Shown here: piece by piece, positions 8,779-16,908 of the stretch
Numbering within the stretch: the first letter of the stretch is position 1
Layout: each line of letters begins with the position of its first letter
The notes under the pieces: generated by a model
The model's database searches: none
What the model was told of the DNA's origin: nothing
What the model saw: only the letters and a program-made list of their open reading frames with translations
Program-made: the position numbers and the translations under genes
Origin: Flavobacterium magnum
Lineage (GTDB): Bacteria; Bacteroidota; Bacteroidia; Flavobacteriales; Flavobacteriaceae
Assembly (NCBI RefSeq): GCF_003055625.1
Contig: NZ_CP028811.1
Location: 3,348,001-3,412,000, forward strand
Direction of reading: 5' to 3'
Length of the DNA stretch: 64,000 bases

Positions 8779-10050
8779 ATGACCGTAGATTTATTATTAG
8801 GCCTCCAGTGGGGCGACGAAGGTAAAGGCAAGATTGTCGATGTACTCACTTCAAAGTATGACATTATCGCACGCTTCCAGGGCGGCCCGAACGCCGGACA
8901 CACTTTGGAATTCGATGGCATCAAGCATGTCTTACGTACGATTCCCTCAGGGATTTTCCACAAGAATTCGATCAACATCATCGGGAATGGCGTCGTCATT
9001 GACCCGGTAGTCTTCCAGAAGGAAATCGAAGGCCTGGAGAAATTCCAAATCGACATCAAGAACAAATTGTTCATTTCCCGAAAAGCACACCTTATTTTAC
9101 CCACACACCGTCTGCTGGACGCGGCTTCGGAAGCGGCCAAGGGCAAGGCTAAAATCGGTTCCACTTTAAAAGGCATCGGACCGACTTATATGGACAAGAC
9201 CGGGCGAAACGGCCTGCGCGTGGGCGATCTGGAGCTGGACGATTTCAGGGAGCGCTACCGCCACCTGGCTGACAAGCATGAGGCCATGATTAAATTTTAC
9301 GATGTATCCATACAGTATAACCTGGCAGAACTCGAAAAGGAATTTTTCGAAGCGGTGGCCGAACTCAAAAAACTGACTTTCATTGACAGCGAGGAGTATC
9401 TTTACCAGGCACAGAAAGCCGGGAAATCCATCCTTGCCGAAGGCGCTCAGGGGTCACTGCTTGATGTGGACTTTGGGACTTACCCGTTTGTTACCTCATC
9501 AAACACGACTGCAGCCGGAGCCTGCACCGGACTCGGTATCGCGCCGAACCACATCGGGGAAGTGTACGGGATTTTCAAGGCCTATGCGACACGCGTCGGC
9601 AGCGGCCCGTTCCCGACAGAGCTGTTTGACCAGACGGGAGCCGATATGGCGCGCATCGGTAACGAATTCGGATCGGTGACAGGCAGGCAAAGGCGTTGTG
9701 GGTGGCTGGATCTCGTTGCCTTGAAATACGCAATCCGCGTCAACGGCGTGACCCAGCTCATGATGATGAAAGGCGACGTGCTTTCAGGATTCCCAACGCT
9801 TCAGGTATGCACCGCCTATGATTATTTAGGAAAGCAAATCGACCACCTCCCATACAATATCGAACCTGAAAATGTACAGCCCGTGTATACGGAATTCAAA
9901 GGCTGGCAGGCCGACCTGACGGGCATGACAGGCTATGACGAGCTGCCTTCAGAACTGAAATCCTATATTGAATTCATCGAAAAGGAATGTGAAGTGCCGA
10001 TAAAGATTGTATCTGTCGGGCCGGACAGGAAGCAGACGATTATGAAATAA
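8779..10050 (+). CDS. purA: adenylosuccinate synthase
   Basis: A 423-residue enzyme of purine synthesis that joins IMP and aspartate using GTP to give adenylosuccinate, in the cytosol. The N-terminus has the GTP-binding and catalytic motif LQWGDEGKGK (D and K essential in the family), followed by FQGGPNAGHT with the catalytic histidine. The family motif GIGPTYMDK appears near residue 130 and VGPDRKQTI at the C-terminus is the GTP-site end. Length is typical. The frame is open from a TTG at 8761, but the ATG at 8779 gives the usual start. A strong terminator follows at once. Confidence 0.97.
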   Translation: MTVDLLLGLQWGDEGKGKIVDVLTSKYDIIARFQGGPNAGHTLEFDGIKHVLRTIPSGIFHKNSINIIGNGVVIDPVVFQKEIEGLEKFQIDIKNKLFISRKAHLILPTHRLLDAASEAAKGKAKIGSTLKGIGPTYMDKTGRNGLRVGDLELDDFRERYRHLADKHEAMIKFYDVSIQYNLAELEKEFFEAVAELKKLTFIDSEEYLYQAQKAGKSILAEGAQGSLLDVDFGTYPFVTSSNTTAAGACTGLGIAPNHIGEVYGIFKAYATRVGSGPFPTELFDQTGADMARIGNEFGSVTGRQRRCGWLDLVALKYAIRVNGVTQLMMMKGDVLSGFPTLQVCTAYDYLGKQIDHLPYNIEPENVQPVYTEFKGWQADLTGMTGYDELPSELKSYIEFIEKECEVPIKIVSVGPDRKQTIMK

Positions 10051-10053
10051 GGA

Positions 10054-10080
10054 AAGCCGCTGGGAAGCGGCTTTTTTATT
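10054..10080 (+). terminator. rho-independent terminator of purA
   Basis: Perfect 8-bp stem AAGCCGCT/AGCGGCTT (10054-10061 and 10066-10073) with loop GGGA, followed by a T-rich tail. The tail overlaps the stop codon of the convergent RCC1 gene. Confidence 0.92.
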
Positions 10081-11440
10081 TTTTAAAAATCTTGAATGCT
10101 TTATTTCCCGTTTCAGTGTGTACCATGACAATATAAAAACCTTTTTCAAATCCTGAAACATCCAACTCTGTGACATTGTTATGGAGCTCGTATATCGTTT
10201 TTCCGGTTATATCGTACATTATCAAATCAAAGGGCCTTTGTTCAGGATTATTTATATACAAAATATCCTCTGTAGGATTTGGACCTATCGAAATTGATTC
10301 ATCTGCGATGTCGGTAATTCCTAGTGGTGTGCAACTGACAGGTATAAATACATTCGATGGTCCTGAAAGATAACCAATACCTAATTGTCCGACTACATTC
10401 GTGCCCGTAATCCATAGACTTCCATCCGCTTTTTGTGCTACACTGTTCTGGTACATACCCCAAACAGAAACCCAGTCTGAATCGCTACCTATTTGCTGTG
10501 GCAGATTTTGATCGTCATTATTCCCGTTGCCTAATTCACCATTAGTATTAAATCCCCAACTCCATAAAGTTCCGTCGCTTCTCACAGCAATTGTATGATG
10601 AAGTCCTGCGCCTACAGATATCCATGCATGATCGGTTTGTATTTGAAAAGGGGTGTTTTTGTCAATTATCGTACCATCTCCGAGCTGTCCGTAAGTATTT
10701 CCACCCCAAACCCACAGACTACCATCATTTTTTAAGGCAACCGTATGTGTACGTCCCGTGTGGGCTAAAGTCCAATCATTTTCTAAACCAATTTGTGTCA
10801 TTGTATTTACTGAATCTCCCGTTTGCCCAACCCCTACTTGTCCGTATTGATTCCAGCCACATCCCCATAAAGTTCCATTGCTCTTTATTGCAAAAGTATT
10901 ATTCACTCCTTCAAAAACTGAAATCCACGTGTTATCGTTACCAATCTGAACTGGAGAAAGACGAGTGGTATAAGTTCCATCACCTACAAACCCGTGTAAA
11001 TTGCTTCCCCATCCCCAAAGTGTTCCGTCAGATTTTATGCCGTGTGTACTCGAGCCGCCTATAGAAATAGTGAGCCAAGTATCTATTCCAATTTGTTGAG
11101 GTAAAGGATTTATATTCGTAGTACCATTTCCCAACTGACCATCTACATTTCGTCCCCAAACCCATAAAGTACCGTTTGACTTTAAAGCAGCGGTATGACT
11201 AACGCCACCATATACAGAGCTCAAATCACTTATCGTATTGACTTGGATTGGAATATCATGAAAAACGTAATTACCCGTCCCCAACTCACCATTCCCATTA
11301 AAACCCCATGCCCACATAGTCCCGTCATTCTTCATGGTTTGGATGTATCGATGTCCAGGAGACACTGACTGCCAACATTGCCCAATGACTTTCGTATAAG
11401 TAATAAATATGACAGCTATAACAGCGAATGACCTTCTCAT
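10076..11440 (-). CDS. secreted RCC1-repeat beta-propeller with T9SS sorting domain
   Basis: A 454-residue protein. A signal peptide of about 20 residues is followed by seven RCC1-type repeats, each with a variant of LWxWGxNxxGQLGxG (TMWAWGFNGNGELG, TLWVWGRNVDGQLG, and so on), enough for one complete seven-bladed propeller. The last 70 residues are a type A T9SS sorting domain (SIGPNPTEDILYI ... FDLIMYDITGKTIYEL ... GFYIVMVHTETGNKAFKIF), so the protein is expected on the cell surface or outside. The propeller probably binds a ligand; none can be named. The coding sequence is clearly more AT-rich than its neighbours, which suggests recent acquisition or a different selective history. Confidence 0.9.
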   Translation of the reverse strand: MRRSFAVIAVIFITYTKVIGQCWQSVSPGHRYIQTMKNDGTMWAWGFNGNGELGTGNYVFHDIPIQVNTISDLSSVYGGVSHTAALKSNGTLWVWGRNVDGQLGNGTTNINPLPQQIGIDTWLTISIGGSSTHGIKSDGTLWGWGSNLHGFVGDGTYTTRLSPVQIGNDNTWISVFEGVNNTFAIKSNGTLWGCGWNQYGQVGVGQTGDSVNTMTQIGLENDWTLAHTGRTHTVALKNDGSLWVWGGNTYGQLGDGTIIDKNTPFQIQTDHAWISVGAGLHHTIAVRSDGTLWSWGFNTNGELGNGNNDDQNLPQQIGSDSDWVSVWGMYQNSVAQKADGSLWITGTNVVGQLGIGYLSGPSNVFIPVSCTPLGITDIADESISIGPNPTEDILYINNPEQRPFDLIMYDITGKTIYELHNNVTELDVSGFEKGFYIVMVHTETGNKAFKIFKK

Positions 11441-11530
11441 AAAATATATATTTGGATCTAAATATATAAAAAATAGTTCTTTTTTTGCCGTTTTGAGCAG
11501 GATTTCGGATCTTGATTGAAGTTTTTTGTC

Positions 11531-12025
11531 CTACTTCCTCGGCAAATTCCACTTCTCAATCAGTTCCTGATTCAGATCTTCCTCTTTGGTGTTTGGATTT
11601 CCTTTGCCGGTCGTGATTAAATTTTTAAGGCTGCCCTGGATGTAACTCGTCCAGGCATCTTTACATACCTCGTAACATTCGTACTGTGGCGTCAGGCCGA
11701 CTTGCGTAAACACCAGTCGTGTCTGGCCGTCTTTTTCAGAAATTTCAAAAATAATCTTGTTGTCTTTCCATTCGCTGTCATCGGTTGTAAAGTTGAAATG
11801 GTTCTCCAGCACGTGCCACACCACAATCTCATCGGGGATGAATTCGATGATTTTCAGTTTGCAGACGTGTACATCTTTATAATTGTAAAGGAACACCGAA
11901 TCCAAAGTATCGGTAGCGCCTTTAATGTTCTCGCTCCACCAACCTTTAACATGGTTGATTGCCTCAAAAACTGCTTTTGGAGACTCGTTTACGAGAAAAC
12001 TGGTCGTATAATCCTGGTTGTTCAT
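11531..12025 (-). CDS. SRPBCC (AHSA1-like) family protein
   Basis: A 164-residue START-like fold protein with the family pattern SPKAVFEAINHVKGWW near the start, a central VVWHVLE strand and a C-terminal helix. It is the last of three minus-strand genes (12963 to 11531) and a paralogue of the gene just upstream, from which it is separated by 12 bp. Both copies share TPxxxCYxxCxxAWxxY near the C-terminus, here ECYEVCKDAWTSY. AHSA1-like proteins bind hydrophobic ligands or act as co-chaperones; the substrate is unknown. Confidence 0.82.
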   Translation of the reverse strand: MNNQDYTTSFLVNESPKAVFEAINHVKGWWSENIKGATDTLDSVFLYNYKDVHVCKLKIIEFIPDEIVVWHVLENHFNFTTDDSEWKDNKIIFEISEKDGQTRLVFTQVGLTPQYECYEVCKDAWTSYIQGSLKNLITTGKGNPNTKEEDLNQELIEKWNLPRK

Positions 12026-12037
12026 AGGTAGGAGTTT

Positions 12038-12478
12038 TTAGTTATCTGAATTGATCAAAGGCAATAATTTATGCTCGAGGTATTGTGACCAGGCCGGCGC
12101 ACAGGCGTCATAGCAAGGCGTCTCAGGCGTCAGCCCCTCGTGCGTGAAGGTGAGTGTCGTTTCGCCCCCGTCTTGTGAAATGTCAAAAATGATTTTTGTA
12201 CCCACCCACTCGTCCTGCTTGTCGACGAAACTCAGTGCGCCTTCAGTGGTAAGCCATACGATTCTTTTGCTTGGTACCACCTCGACAAGCCTGTGCCTGC
12301 TGTAATGCGCGCCATCGCCCGCCCGGAAACTGAACTCGTCATCGAGCTTTTCGGTGTCGCCGGTGATTTCCTCATTATAATAACCTGACCACCAGGCACG
12401 CACGTTACCGATGGCGTGGAATACGTCTTCCGGACTTCTCTTCGTTTTTAAAACGCAGGTAAAATCAGTCGCTGCCAT
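12038..12478 (-). CDS. SRPBCC (AHSA1-like) family protein, tandem paralogue
   Basis: A 146-residue START-like protein with SPEDVFHAIGNVRAWWSG near the N-terminus and GGETTLTFTHEGLTPETPC near the C-terminus. It shares the CYDACAPAWSQY element with its neighbour downstream, pointing to a tandem duplication that has since diverged, mainly in the middle. It begins 5 bp after the DinB gene stop, so the three genes are very likely one transcript. Function is not known. Confidence 0.82.
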   Translation of the reverse strand: MAATDFTCVLKTKRSPEDVFHAIGNVRAWWSGYYNEEITGDTEKLDDEFSFRAGDGAHYSRHRLVEVVPSKRIVWLTTEGALSFVDKQDEWVGTKIIFDISQDGGETTLTFTHEGLTPETPCYDACAPAWSQYLEHKLLPLINSDN

Positions 12479-12483
12479 AACGA

Positions 12484-12963
12484 TTATCGTATTAAGATGA
12501 ATTGCCCGAGATGGTATGCCAGATGGCTGGCGCGGGTGACGATGATGTTGAGCTTATTGCGGTAAGGTTCGTTTGCAAAATCCTCCGTGCTGACGGCGGT
12601 GTGCTTCAGGAACCAATCGGAAGGCTGCATCTGCGCAAAGTGCCCATCCAGCACAGCACTCACCTGCTGCCAGGCGTGTCTTAATGTTTCAGCAGACGGC
12701 ATTTGAGCCGCGGCCCTGTCCGGCTGCCTGAGGAACGTCTCCTCCATCTCCGGATACAGTTTCTCCCCGAGATCCAACAACGGAATCATACTGTCGTGTA
12801 CTGCGGTCAGGTGACCTAAAAGGTAGATCCCGCGATTTCTTCCGGGCGAGATTTCCTGCTGTAGTTGCTCATCCGAAAGTGATTCGAGCACCGTATTGAA
12901 TTGCTTCATCAGCGCGTTCCATCGGTCAAAAGTCATTTTTACCATAATTTGTTCTAAAGTCAT
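12484..12963 (-). CDS. DinB-family protein
   Basis: A 159-residue four-helix-bundle protein of the DinB/DUF664 type. Candidate metal ligands are the histidine in YLLGHLTAVHDS (about residues 48-59) and the HLAYHLGQF motif near the C-terminus (about residues 147-155), the usual three-histidine arrangement. Relatives include thiol transferases that use bacillithiol or mycothiol, but most members are uncharacterised. It is the first gene of a three-gene minus-strand group with the two SRPBCC genes and is transcribed away from the GlxA-type regulator, whose gene starts 127 bp off. Confidence 0.83.
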   Translation of the reverse strand: MTLEQIMVKMTFDRWNALMKQFNTVLESLSDEQLQQEISPGRNRGIYLLGHLTAVHDSMIPLLDLGEKLYPEMEETFLRQPDRAAAQMPSAETLRHAWQQVSAVLDGHFAQMQPSDWFLKHTAVSTEDFANEPYRNKLNIIVTRASHLAYHLGQFILIR

Positions 12964-12988
12964 TTTTCTTCTTTTTAGTTGATTTGTA

Positions 12989-12996
12989 CAAATCTA
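12989..12996 (-). promoter_or_regulatory. -7 element of the dinB-SRPBCC group
   Basis: On the minus strand the bases read TAGATTTG, a perfect TAnnTTTG, 26 bases before the DinB ATG. No convincing TTG is found about 19 bases further upstream. Confidence 0.45.
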
Positions 12997-13044
12997 GCGT
13001 CTGTTTACCACTTCGACGGGGTGTAAAAGAGACATTGCCGTGGG

Positions 13045-13075
13045 TTGATTTGGACAACCAATAGTATTATCTTCG
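13045..13075 (+). promoter_or_regulatory. promoter of the GlxA-type regulator gene
   Basis: TTG at 13045-13047, a 20-base spacer, then TATCTTCG at 13068-13075, one mismatch from TAnnTTTG. The ATG is at 13091. It lies back to back with the promoter of the dinB group, so one regulator could act on both. Confidence 0.45.
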
Positions 13076-13090
13076 TAAAAAAATCATACA

Positions 13091-14077
13091 ATGAAACACC
13101 TTACCCTGTTAGTGCCCGACGGACAAAGCAAACTGTCCAGCATTATCTGTACATATAAGGTATTCCTGAAGGCAAACGCGTTCTGGAAAAATGCCCACGG
13201 CAGCGACCGGTTTGTGATACAGCTGGCCGGAATTTCCGAGGAAGTCGAATTTTATGACGGCTTATTTTCTGTGAAGCCGCACGTCAATATTTCCCAAATT
13301 GCCCGGACTGACCTCATCATCATGTCGGCACTGAACAATCATGATTATCCGGGTTCGATCGACCGAAATAAGTCGATGACCGACTGGGTAGTAAAGCGCT
13401 ACAAGGAAGGCGCAGCGGTCGCTACAATGTGTACGGGCGCATTCCTGCTGGCCTCGTCGGGACTCCTTGACGGGAAAAGCTGCTCCACCCATTGGGCTGC
13501 TGAAGAGACTTTCCGGCAAATGTTCCCGAAAGTCAACCTACAGACCAATTTGCTCATCACGGATGAAAATGGCATTTATACCAATGGCGGCGCCTTCTCA
13601 TTCTTAAACCTGATCCTCTATCTGGTTGAAAAATATTACGACCGGGAAACGGCCATCCTTTGTTCAAAGATGTTCCAGATCGAAATGGACCGCAACAGCC
13701 AGTCACCGTTCATGATCTTCACCGGCCAAAAACAGCATGGCGATGGCATGGTCCAGCAAGCGCAGGCATTCATAGAGAATCACCTGCAGGAAAAGATTGT
13801 AATGGAACAGCTCGCCGACCGATTTGCCGTCGGGAGGCGCAATTTTGACCGCCGTTTTATCAAGGCCACGGGAAATACACCGGTGGAATATGTACAGCGT
13901 GTGCGGATTGAGGCCGCAAAAAAGGCATTTGAAACCACGCGGAAAACCATTAACGAAGTGATGTACGAAGTGGGTTACTCCGATGTAAAAGCATTCCGCG
14001 ACGTTTTCAGGAAAATTACCGGGATGTCGCCCGTGAGTTATCGGGAGAAGTATAACAGCGGGTCCGCGGTCGCCTAA
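13091..14077 (+). CDS. GlxA-family AraC-type transcriptional regulator
   Basis: A 328-residue two-domain regulator. Residues 1-190 form a DJ-1/PfpI-like (class I glutamine amidotransferase-like) domain with the nucleophile-elbow sequence ATMCTGAFLLASSGLLDGK, cysteine near residue 116. Residues about 220-325 are an AraC DNA-binding domain with two helix-turn-helix units (LADRFAVGRRNFDRRF; INEVMYEVGYSDVKAFRDVF, then FRKITGMSPVSYRE). In the family the first domain senses small molecules and usually lacks enzyme activity. The divergent dinB-SRPBCC group is the obvious candidate target. The VOC gene lies convergent, 24 bp beyond the stop. Confidence 0.9.
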   Translation: MKHLTLLVPDGQSKLSSIICTYKVFLKANAFWKNAHGSDRFVIQLAGISEEVEFYDGLFSVKPHVNISQIARTDLIIMSALNNHDYPGSIDRNKSMTDWVVKRYKEGAAVATMCTGAFLLASSGLLDGKSCSTHWAAEETFRQMFPKVNLQTNLLITDENGIYTNGGAFSFLNLILYLVEKYYDRETAILCSKMFQIEMDRNSQSPFMIFTGQKQHGDGMVQQAQAFIENHLQEKIVMEQLADRFAVGRRNFDRRFIKATGNTPVEYVQRVRIEAAKKAFETTRKTINEVMYEVGYSDVKAFRDVFRKITGMSPVSYREKYNSGSAVA

Positions 14078-14101
14078 ATGCGGCCGAAACGGATTTGGAA
14101 C

Positions 14102-14479
14102 TTAGCCAATGGGTTCACACAATTGCAACTTGTTGCCTTCGGCGTCCAGGATGTGCACGAATTTGCCAAAATCAGATACGACTATCTCATCCAGGATCGT
14201 CACTCCTGCGCTTCTGAGCTGTGCGACCATGGCTTCCATATCCTGCACCCTGTAATTGACCATAAAATCCCGATCAGAGGGCTCGAAATAGTCGGTGCCA
14301 TTGTCAAAGATGCGCCAAGCCGTCGAGCCCTTAATTTCAGGATTTCCGGCATCGCGCCATTCGAATTTAGCGCCCCACGGACTCATTTCGATGCCCAGGT
14401 GGGTTCGGTACCATTCGTTCATTGCCTTTGGGTCCTTACTTTTAAAAAATATGCCACCAATCCCTGTTACTTTTTTCAT
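14102..14479 (-). CDS. VOC-family (glyoxalase/bleomycin-resistance fold) protein
   Basis: A 125-residue single-domain VOC protein, with two beta-alpha-beta-beta-beta modules: GIGGIFFKSKDPKAMNEWYR at the start and FMVNYRVQDMEAMVAQLRSA in the second half. The end GKFVHILDAEGNKLQLCEP holds a glutamate at the usual metal-ligand position. The family includes lyases, dioxygenases and binding proteins, so the substrate cannot be given. Its ATG overlaps the stop of the upstream DUF4199 gene by 4 bases, which implies translational coupling. Confidence 0.85.
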   Translation of the reverse strand: MKKVTGIGGIFFKSKDPKAMNEWYRTHLGIEMSPWGAKFEWRDAGNPEIKGSTAWRIFDNGTDYFEPSDRDFMVNYRVQDMEAMVAQLRSAGVTILDEIVVSDFGKFVHILDAEGNKLQLCEPIG

Positions 14480-15042
14480 AGGTTATGAATTTCGGTTGAT
14501 AAATCTTTTTCATCCGCTACCGGTTGTCTTTTCAAAATTAACGAACTGATCAATGTGACTACCAATCCCACAGGTAAAATTTCGGCGTAAGTCATGATGG
14601 CGGTGAAGAATGGATTTCTGTACTGTACCGCAAAGGAAGCAATTTCGCTGGCCTTTGCAGCGATTTTTACCTGGCTCGCTCCGCTGGCCCTAAGCTCGGC
14701 AAGCATGTGGGCGGAATACTTGTCAATGAAATCAGGAATAAAGTAAAAGAAATCGATGAGCCACGCCACAACATACATCGTGGAGGCAATCAAAGAGATG
14801 AACAATCCGACCTTAAACGCCTTCCCGAAACTGATGATACCGCCATTGTGGTTGTCCCTGTAGTTTTTAATCCCTACAAATACCAGCGAAAAAGCGATCA
14901 GCATCGACGCGTAACCCACAGCCATGCTCGTGCCGTAATCGACGTCGCCGTTGCAATGGCTTAAATAATTCATCGAGAACAGCATAAATGCCGATACCAC
15001 GGTGCCGGCAATCAATCCATAAGTAAGTGCAATTTTTTTCAT
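14476..15042 (-). CDS. DUF4199 membrane protein
   Basis: A 188-residue membrane protein of a family widespread in Bacteroidota. I chose the ATG at 15042, giving the family opening MKKIALTYGLIAGTVVSAFM; the frame stays open to 15126 but the additional 28 residues are polar and unlike the family. Four hydrophobic segments (about 5-25, 38-55, 70-95, 145-165) are visible with a charged amphipathic region between the third and fourth. Function is unknown. It sits between a LuxR-type regulator upstream and the VOC gene it overlaps. A second DUF4199 protein is encoded at 53236-53766. Confidence 0.85.
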   Translation of the reverse strand: MKKIALTYGLIAGTVVSAFMLFSMNYLSHCNGDVDYGTSMAVGYASMLIAFSLVFVGIKNYRDNHNGGIISFGKAFKVGLFISLIASTMYVVAWLIDFFYFIPDFIDKYSAHMLAELRASGASQVKIAAKASEIASFAVQYRNPFFTAIMTYAEILPVGLVVTLISSLILKRQPVADEKDLSTEIHNL

Positions 15043-15151
15043 GTCTTTCGTTTTAAAGTTTGACGCAAAGGTGTCTACTGTTTCGGAAAACAGGCTCATA
15101 CTTTCGGCCATTTTTCGGTTCATCACCGTAATTCATACTAAAGTATGGCGG

Positions 15152-15622
15152 TTACGGGATCAGTTTCAGGCGCCGCGCTTTGTCGACAGCCTGTGTCCTG
15201 CGTTTGACATCCAGTTTCTCAAAAAGGTTTTGCAGATGAGTCTTCACGGTGCTTAACGAGATGAACAGTGACCCTGCGATTTCCTGGTTGCTGTGGCCGG
15301 ATGCCAGCAGACTTAAAATTTCCATTTCGCGTTTGCTCAATTCAAGCCGCGAAACCAAAGCGACGTCCTGTACGAACGAATCATTACTGACGTAGACCGG
15401 TTTTTCCACAACGAGCGTATGTACTTTGGGTTTTGACAGCTTGAGGGCCAGCCAAATCCCGAGTGCGGTAAAGACCAGCGCGATGATGCCGGCATAGACT
15501 TCGAATGCATTGCTGAAGATAATGAACCGCAATTCGAGCCAACGCAGCAAAAACATCAGCAAGGCCAGGCTCAGCCCGTAAAGGATTATAGCGCGATATT
15601 TGGTAAGCGGGTTCCCGGTCAT
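15152..15622 (-). CDS. membrane-anchored LuxR-type transcriptional regulator
   Basis: A 156-residue protein with two N-terminal membrane helices (about residues 11-30 and 38-60) and a C-terminal LuxR/GerE helix-turn-helix (about 90-150: [20 protein letters not shown], then [20 protein letters not shown]). There is no receiver domain, so signals would have to come through the membrane helices or a partner. It is immediately upstream of and co-oriented with the DUF4199 gene (109 bp gap), which makes that membrane protein a candidate partner or target. Confidence 0.85.
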   Translation of the reverse strand: MTGNPLTKYRAIILYGLSLALLMFLLRWLELRFIIFSNAFEVYAGIIALVFTALGIWLALKLSKPKVHTLVVEKPVYVSNDSFVQDVALVSRLELSKREMEILSLLASGHSNQEIAGSLFISLSTVKTHLQNLFEKLDVKRRTQAVDKARRLKLIP

Positions 15623-15659
15623 GCTGCAAATGTCTAAAATTTTACAGAGAAAACGGCAA

Positions 15660-15686
15660 TAAAAAAACCGCCCCTTGAGGCGGTTT
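15660..15686 (-). terminator. terminator of the secreted protein gene at 15733-16674
   Basis: On the minus strand: 8-bp stem AAACCGCC/GGCGGTTT with a 6-base loop and a run of seven T, 47 bp beyond the stop codon. Confidence 0.9.
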
Positions 15687-15732
15687 GTGATGATCCATTA
15701 TAAAGCATTAATTGAAATAAAGAAAAAAGGAA

Positions 15733-16674
15733 TTATTGTTTGACTACTTTTCCACGCTGTAAATAGCCGCTACCATCTGTCAGTGTGTAAAAATAGATGC
15801 CCGGCGCATAGCCTGAAATGTTGACCGGATGGTCGGGCGTAGCCGCATCGATAATCGTCCTGCCGTTGGCATCGAAAACAGAAATTTTATAGGCACCCAG
15901 GTTCTCCCCTTCGAAGAAAATCTGGGACTGTGCCGGATTGGGAGATAAATTCACCCGTTTGGAACTTTCGGTGGCTTCGGTGACGGGAGCCTTGCGCTCA
16001 AACCCGCTTTCCCTGCAGTCAATGGCGATTGAACTGATTACGGCATATATCGGTTTCTCAGAACAAATCATCACCGTATTGCCTGTGGTGAAACTGATCG
16101 GAAATGATCCCATACTGCCGTCGTCATACTTGACAAACACCTTGTAGCACATGTGACACTCGTCAGCAAACCTTTTGAAGCGTATGCACTCCAGATCCCC
16201 ACATTTTGTGGTTTCGTAACTGAGGCAGTTGGCCGGCGGCGGTGGCGGGGGAACGGCCGCGAAATCCATCCTGATGGTTGAAAGCGTACCATTCATGACG
16301 GCCAGGATGGCAATCCTCGGATTCTCCTGCTGCATCGGATTGGAAAAAGAAGTGTCGAATTCCAGCAGACGATTGTCAGCGTTGAAACGGCTGCTGCCGG
16401 TGTCATAGTGGTCGTAACCACCCTCAAGTTCTGGCGAAAGGAAATAAGACGCCGCACCGCAGGACGACATGATCTTAAAATGTACCGGCGTATCCCAGGG
16501 TATTGCACCTGTAGCCGACTGCACCTGGCCGGAAGCGTCATAGACTGTCTCGGAATACAGTGTTTTTTTGTCGCGGCTCATGACCGAGACGGAGCCAGCA
16601 CAACCTGTTTGCCCGTAGGTAAGGCAGGAACAGGCAAGCGCAAGCAAAAAAATTGCGTTTGTAATGGTTTTCAT
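15733..16674 (-). CDS. secreted protein with T9SS type A sorting domain
   Basis: A 313-residue protein with an N-terminal signal peptide (about 22 residues, ending TYGQ) and a C-terminal type A T9SS sorting domain (NLSPNPAQSQIFFEG, YKISVFDANGRTIID, GIYFYTLTDGSG). The middle 200 residues contain eight or more cysteines, including TKCGDLECIRF and ADECHMCYKVF, suggesting disulphides, and a run of five to six prolines (AVPPPPPPANC). I do not recognise the domain. It is expected outside the cell. It has its own terminator, so it is probably transcribed alone or with the gene upstream. Confidence 0.8.
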   Translation of the reverse strand: MKTITNAIFLLALACSCLTYGQTGCAGSVSVMSRDKKTLYSETVYDASGQVQSATGAIPWDTPVHFKIMSSCGAASYFLSPELEGGYDHYDTGSSRFNADNRLLEFDTSFSNPMQQENPRIAILAVMNGTLSTIRMDFAAVPPPPPPANCLSYETTKCGDLECIRFKRFADECHMCYKVFVKYDDGSMGSFPISFTTGNTVMICSEKPIYAVISSIAIDCRESGFERKAPVTEATESSKRVNLSPNPAQSQIFFEGENLGAYKISVFDANGRTIIDAATPDHPVNISGYAPGIYFYTLTDGSGYLQRGKVVKQ

Positions 16675-16856
16675 AAATAGTAGGATTTAGGGGATTGGGG
16701 TGTAAGCAGTTTTTAGAGTCGCTGTTTCACTATTTCCGACTTTGTTTCATAGGCATTTCCTTATTTCAATTAATTAGTCGCAATATCCAAAATTAATTGT
16801 TTAATAAAATTCCTTTTATGAGATTTTATACTCCATTTTATCAACATATTCATAAA

Positions 16857-16880
16857 CAAAAAAGCCGCCCGATGGCAGCT
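16857..16880 (-). terminator. terminator of the secreted protein gene at 16909-17541
   Basis: On the minus strand: AGCTGCC/GGCGGCT stem of 7 bp with one G-U pair and loop ATCG, then a run of T. The 234-bp gap it lies in is otherwise AT-rich with no gene. Confidence 0.75.
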
Positions 16881-16908
16881 AATCTATTACTATTTAAAAC
16901 GTCAGGCG

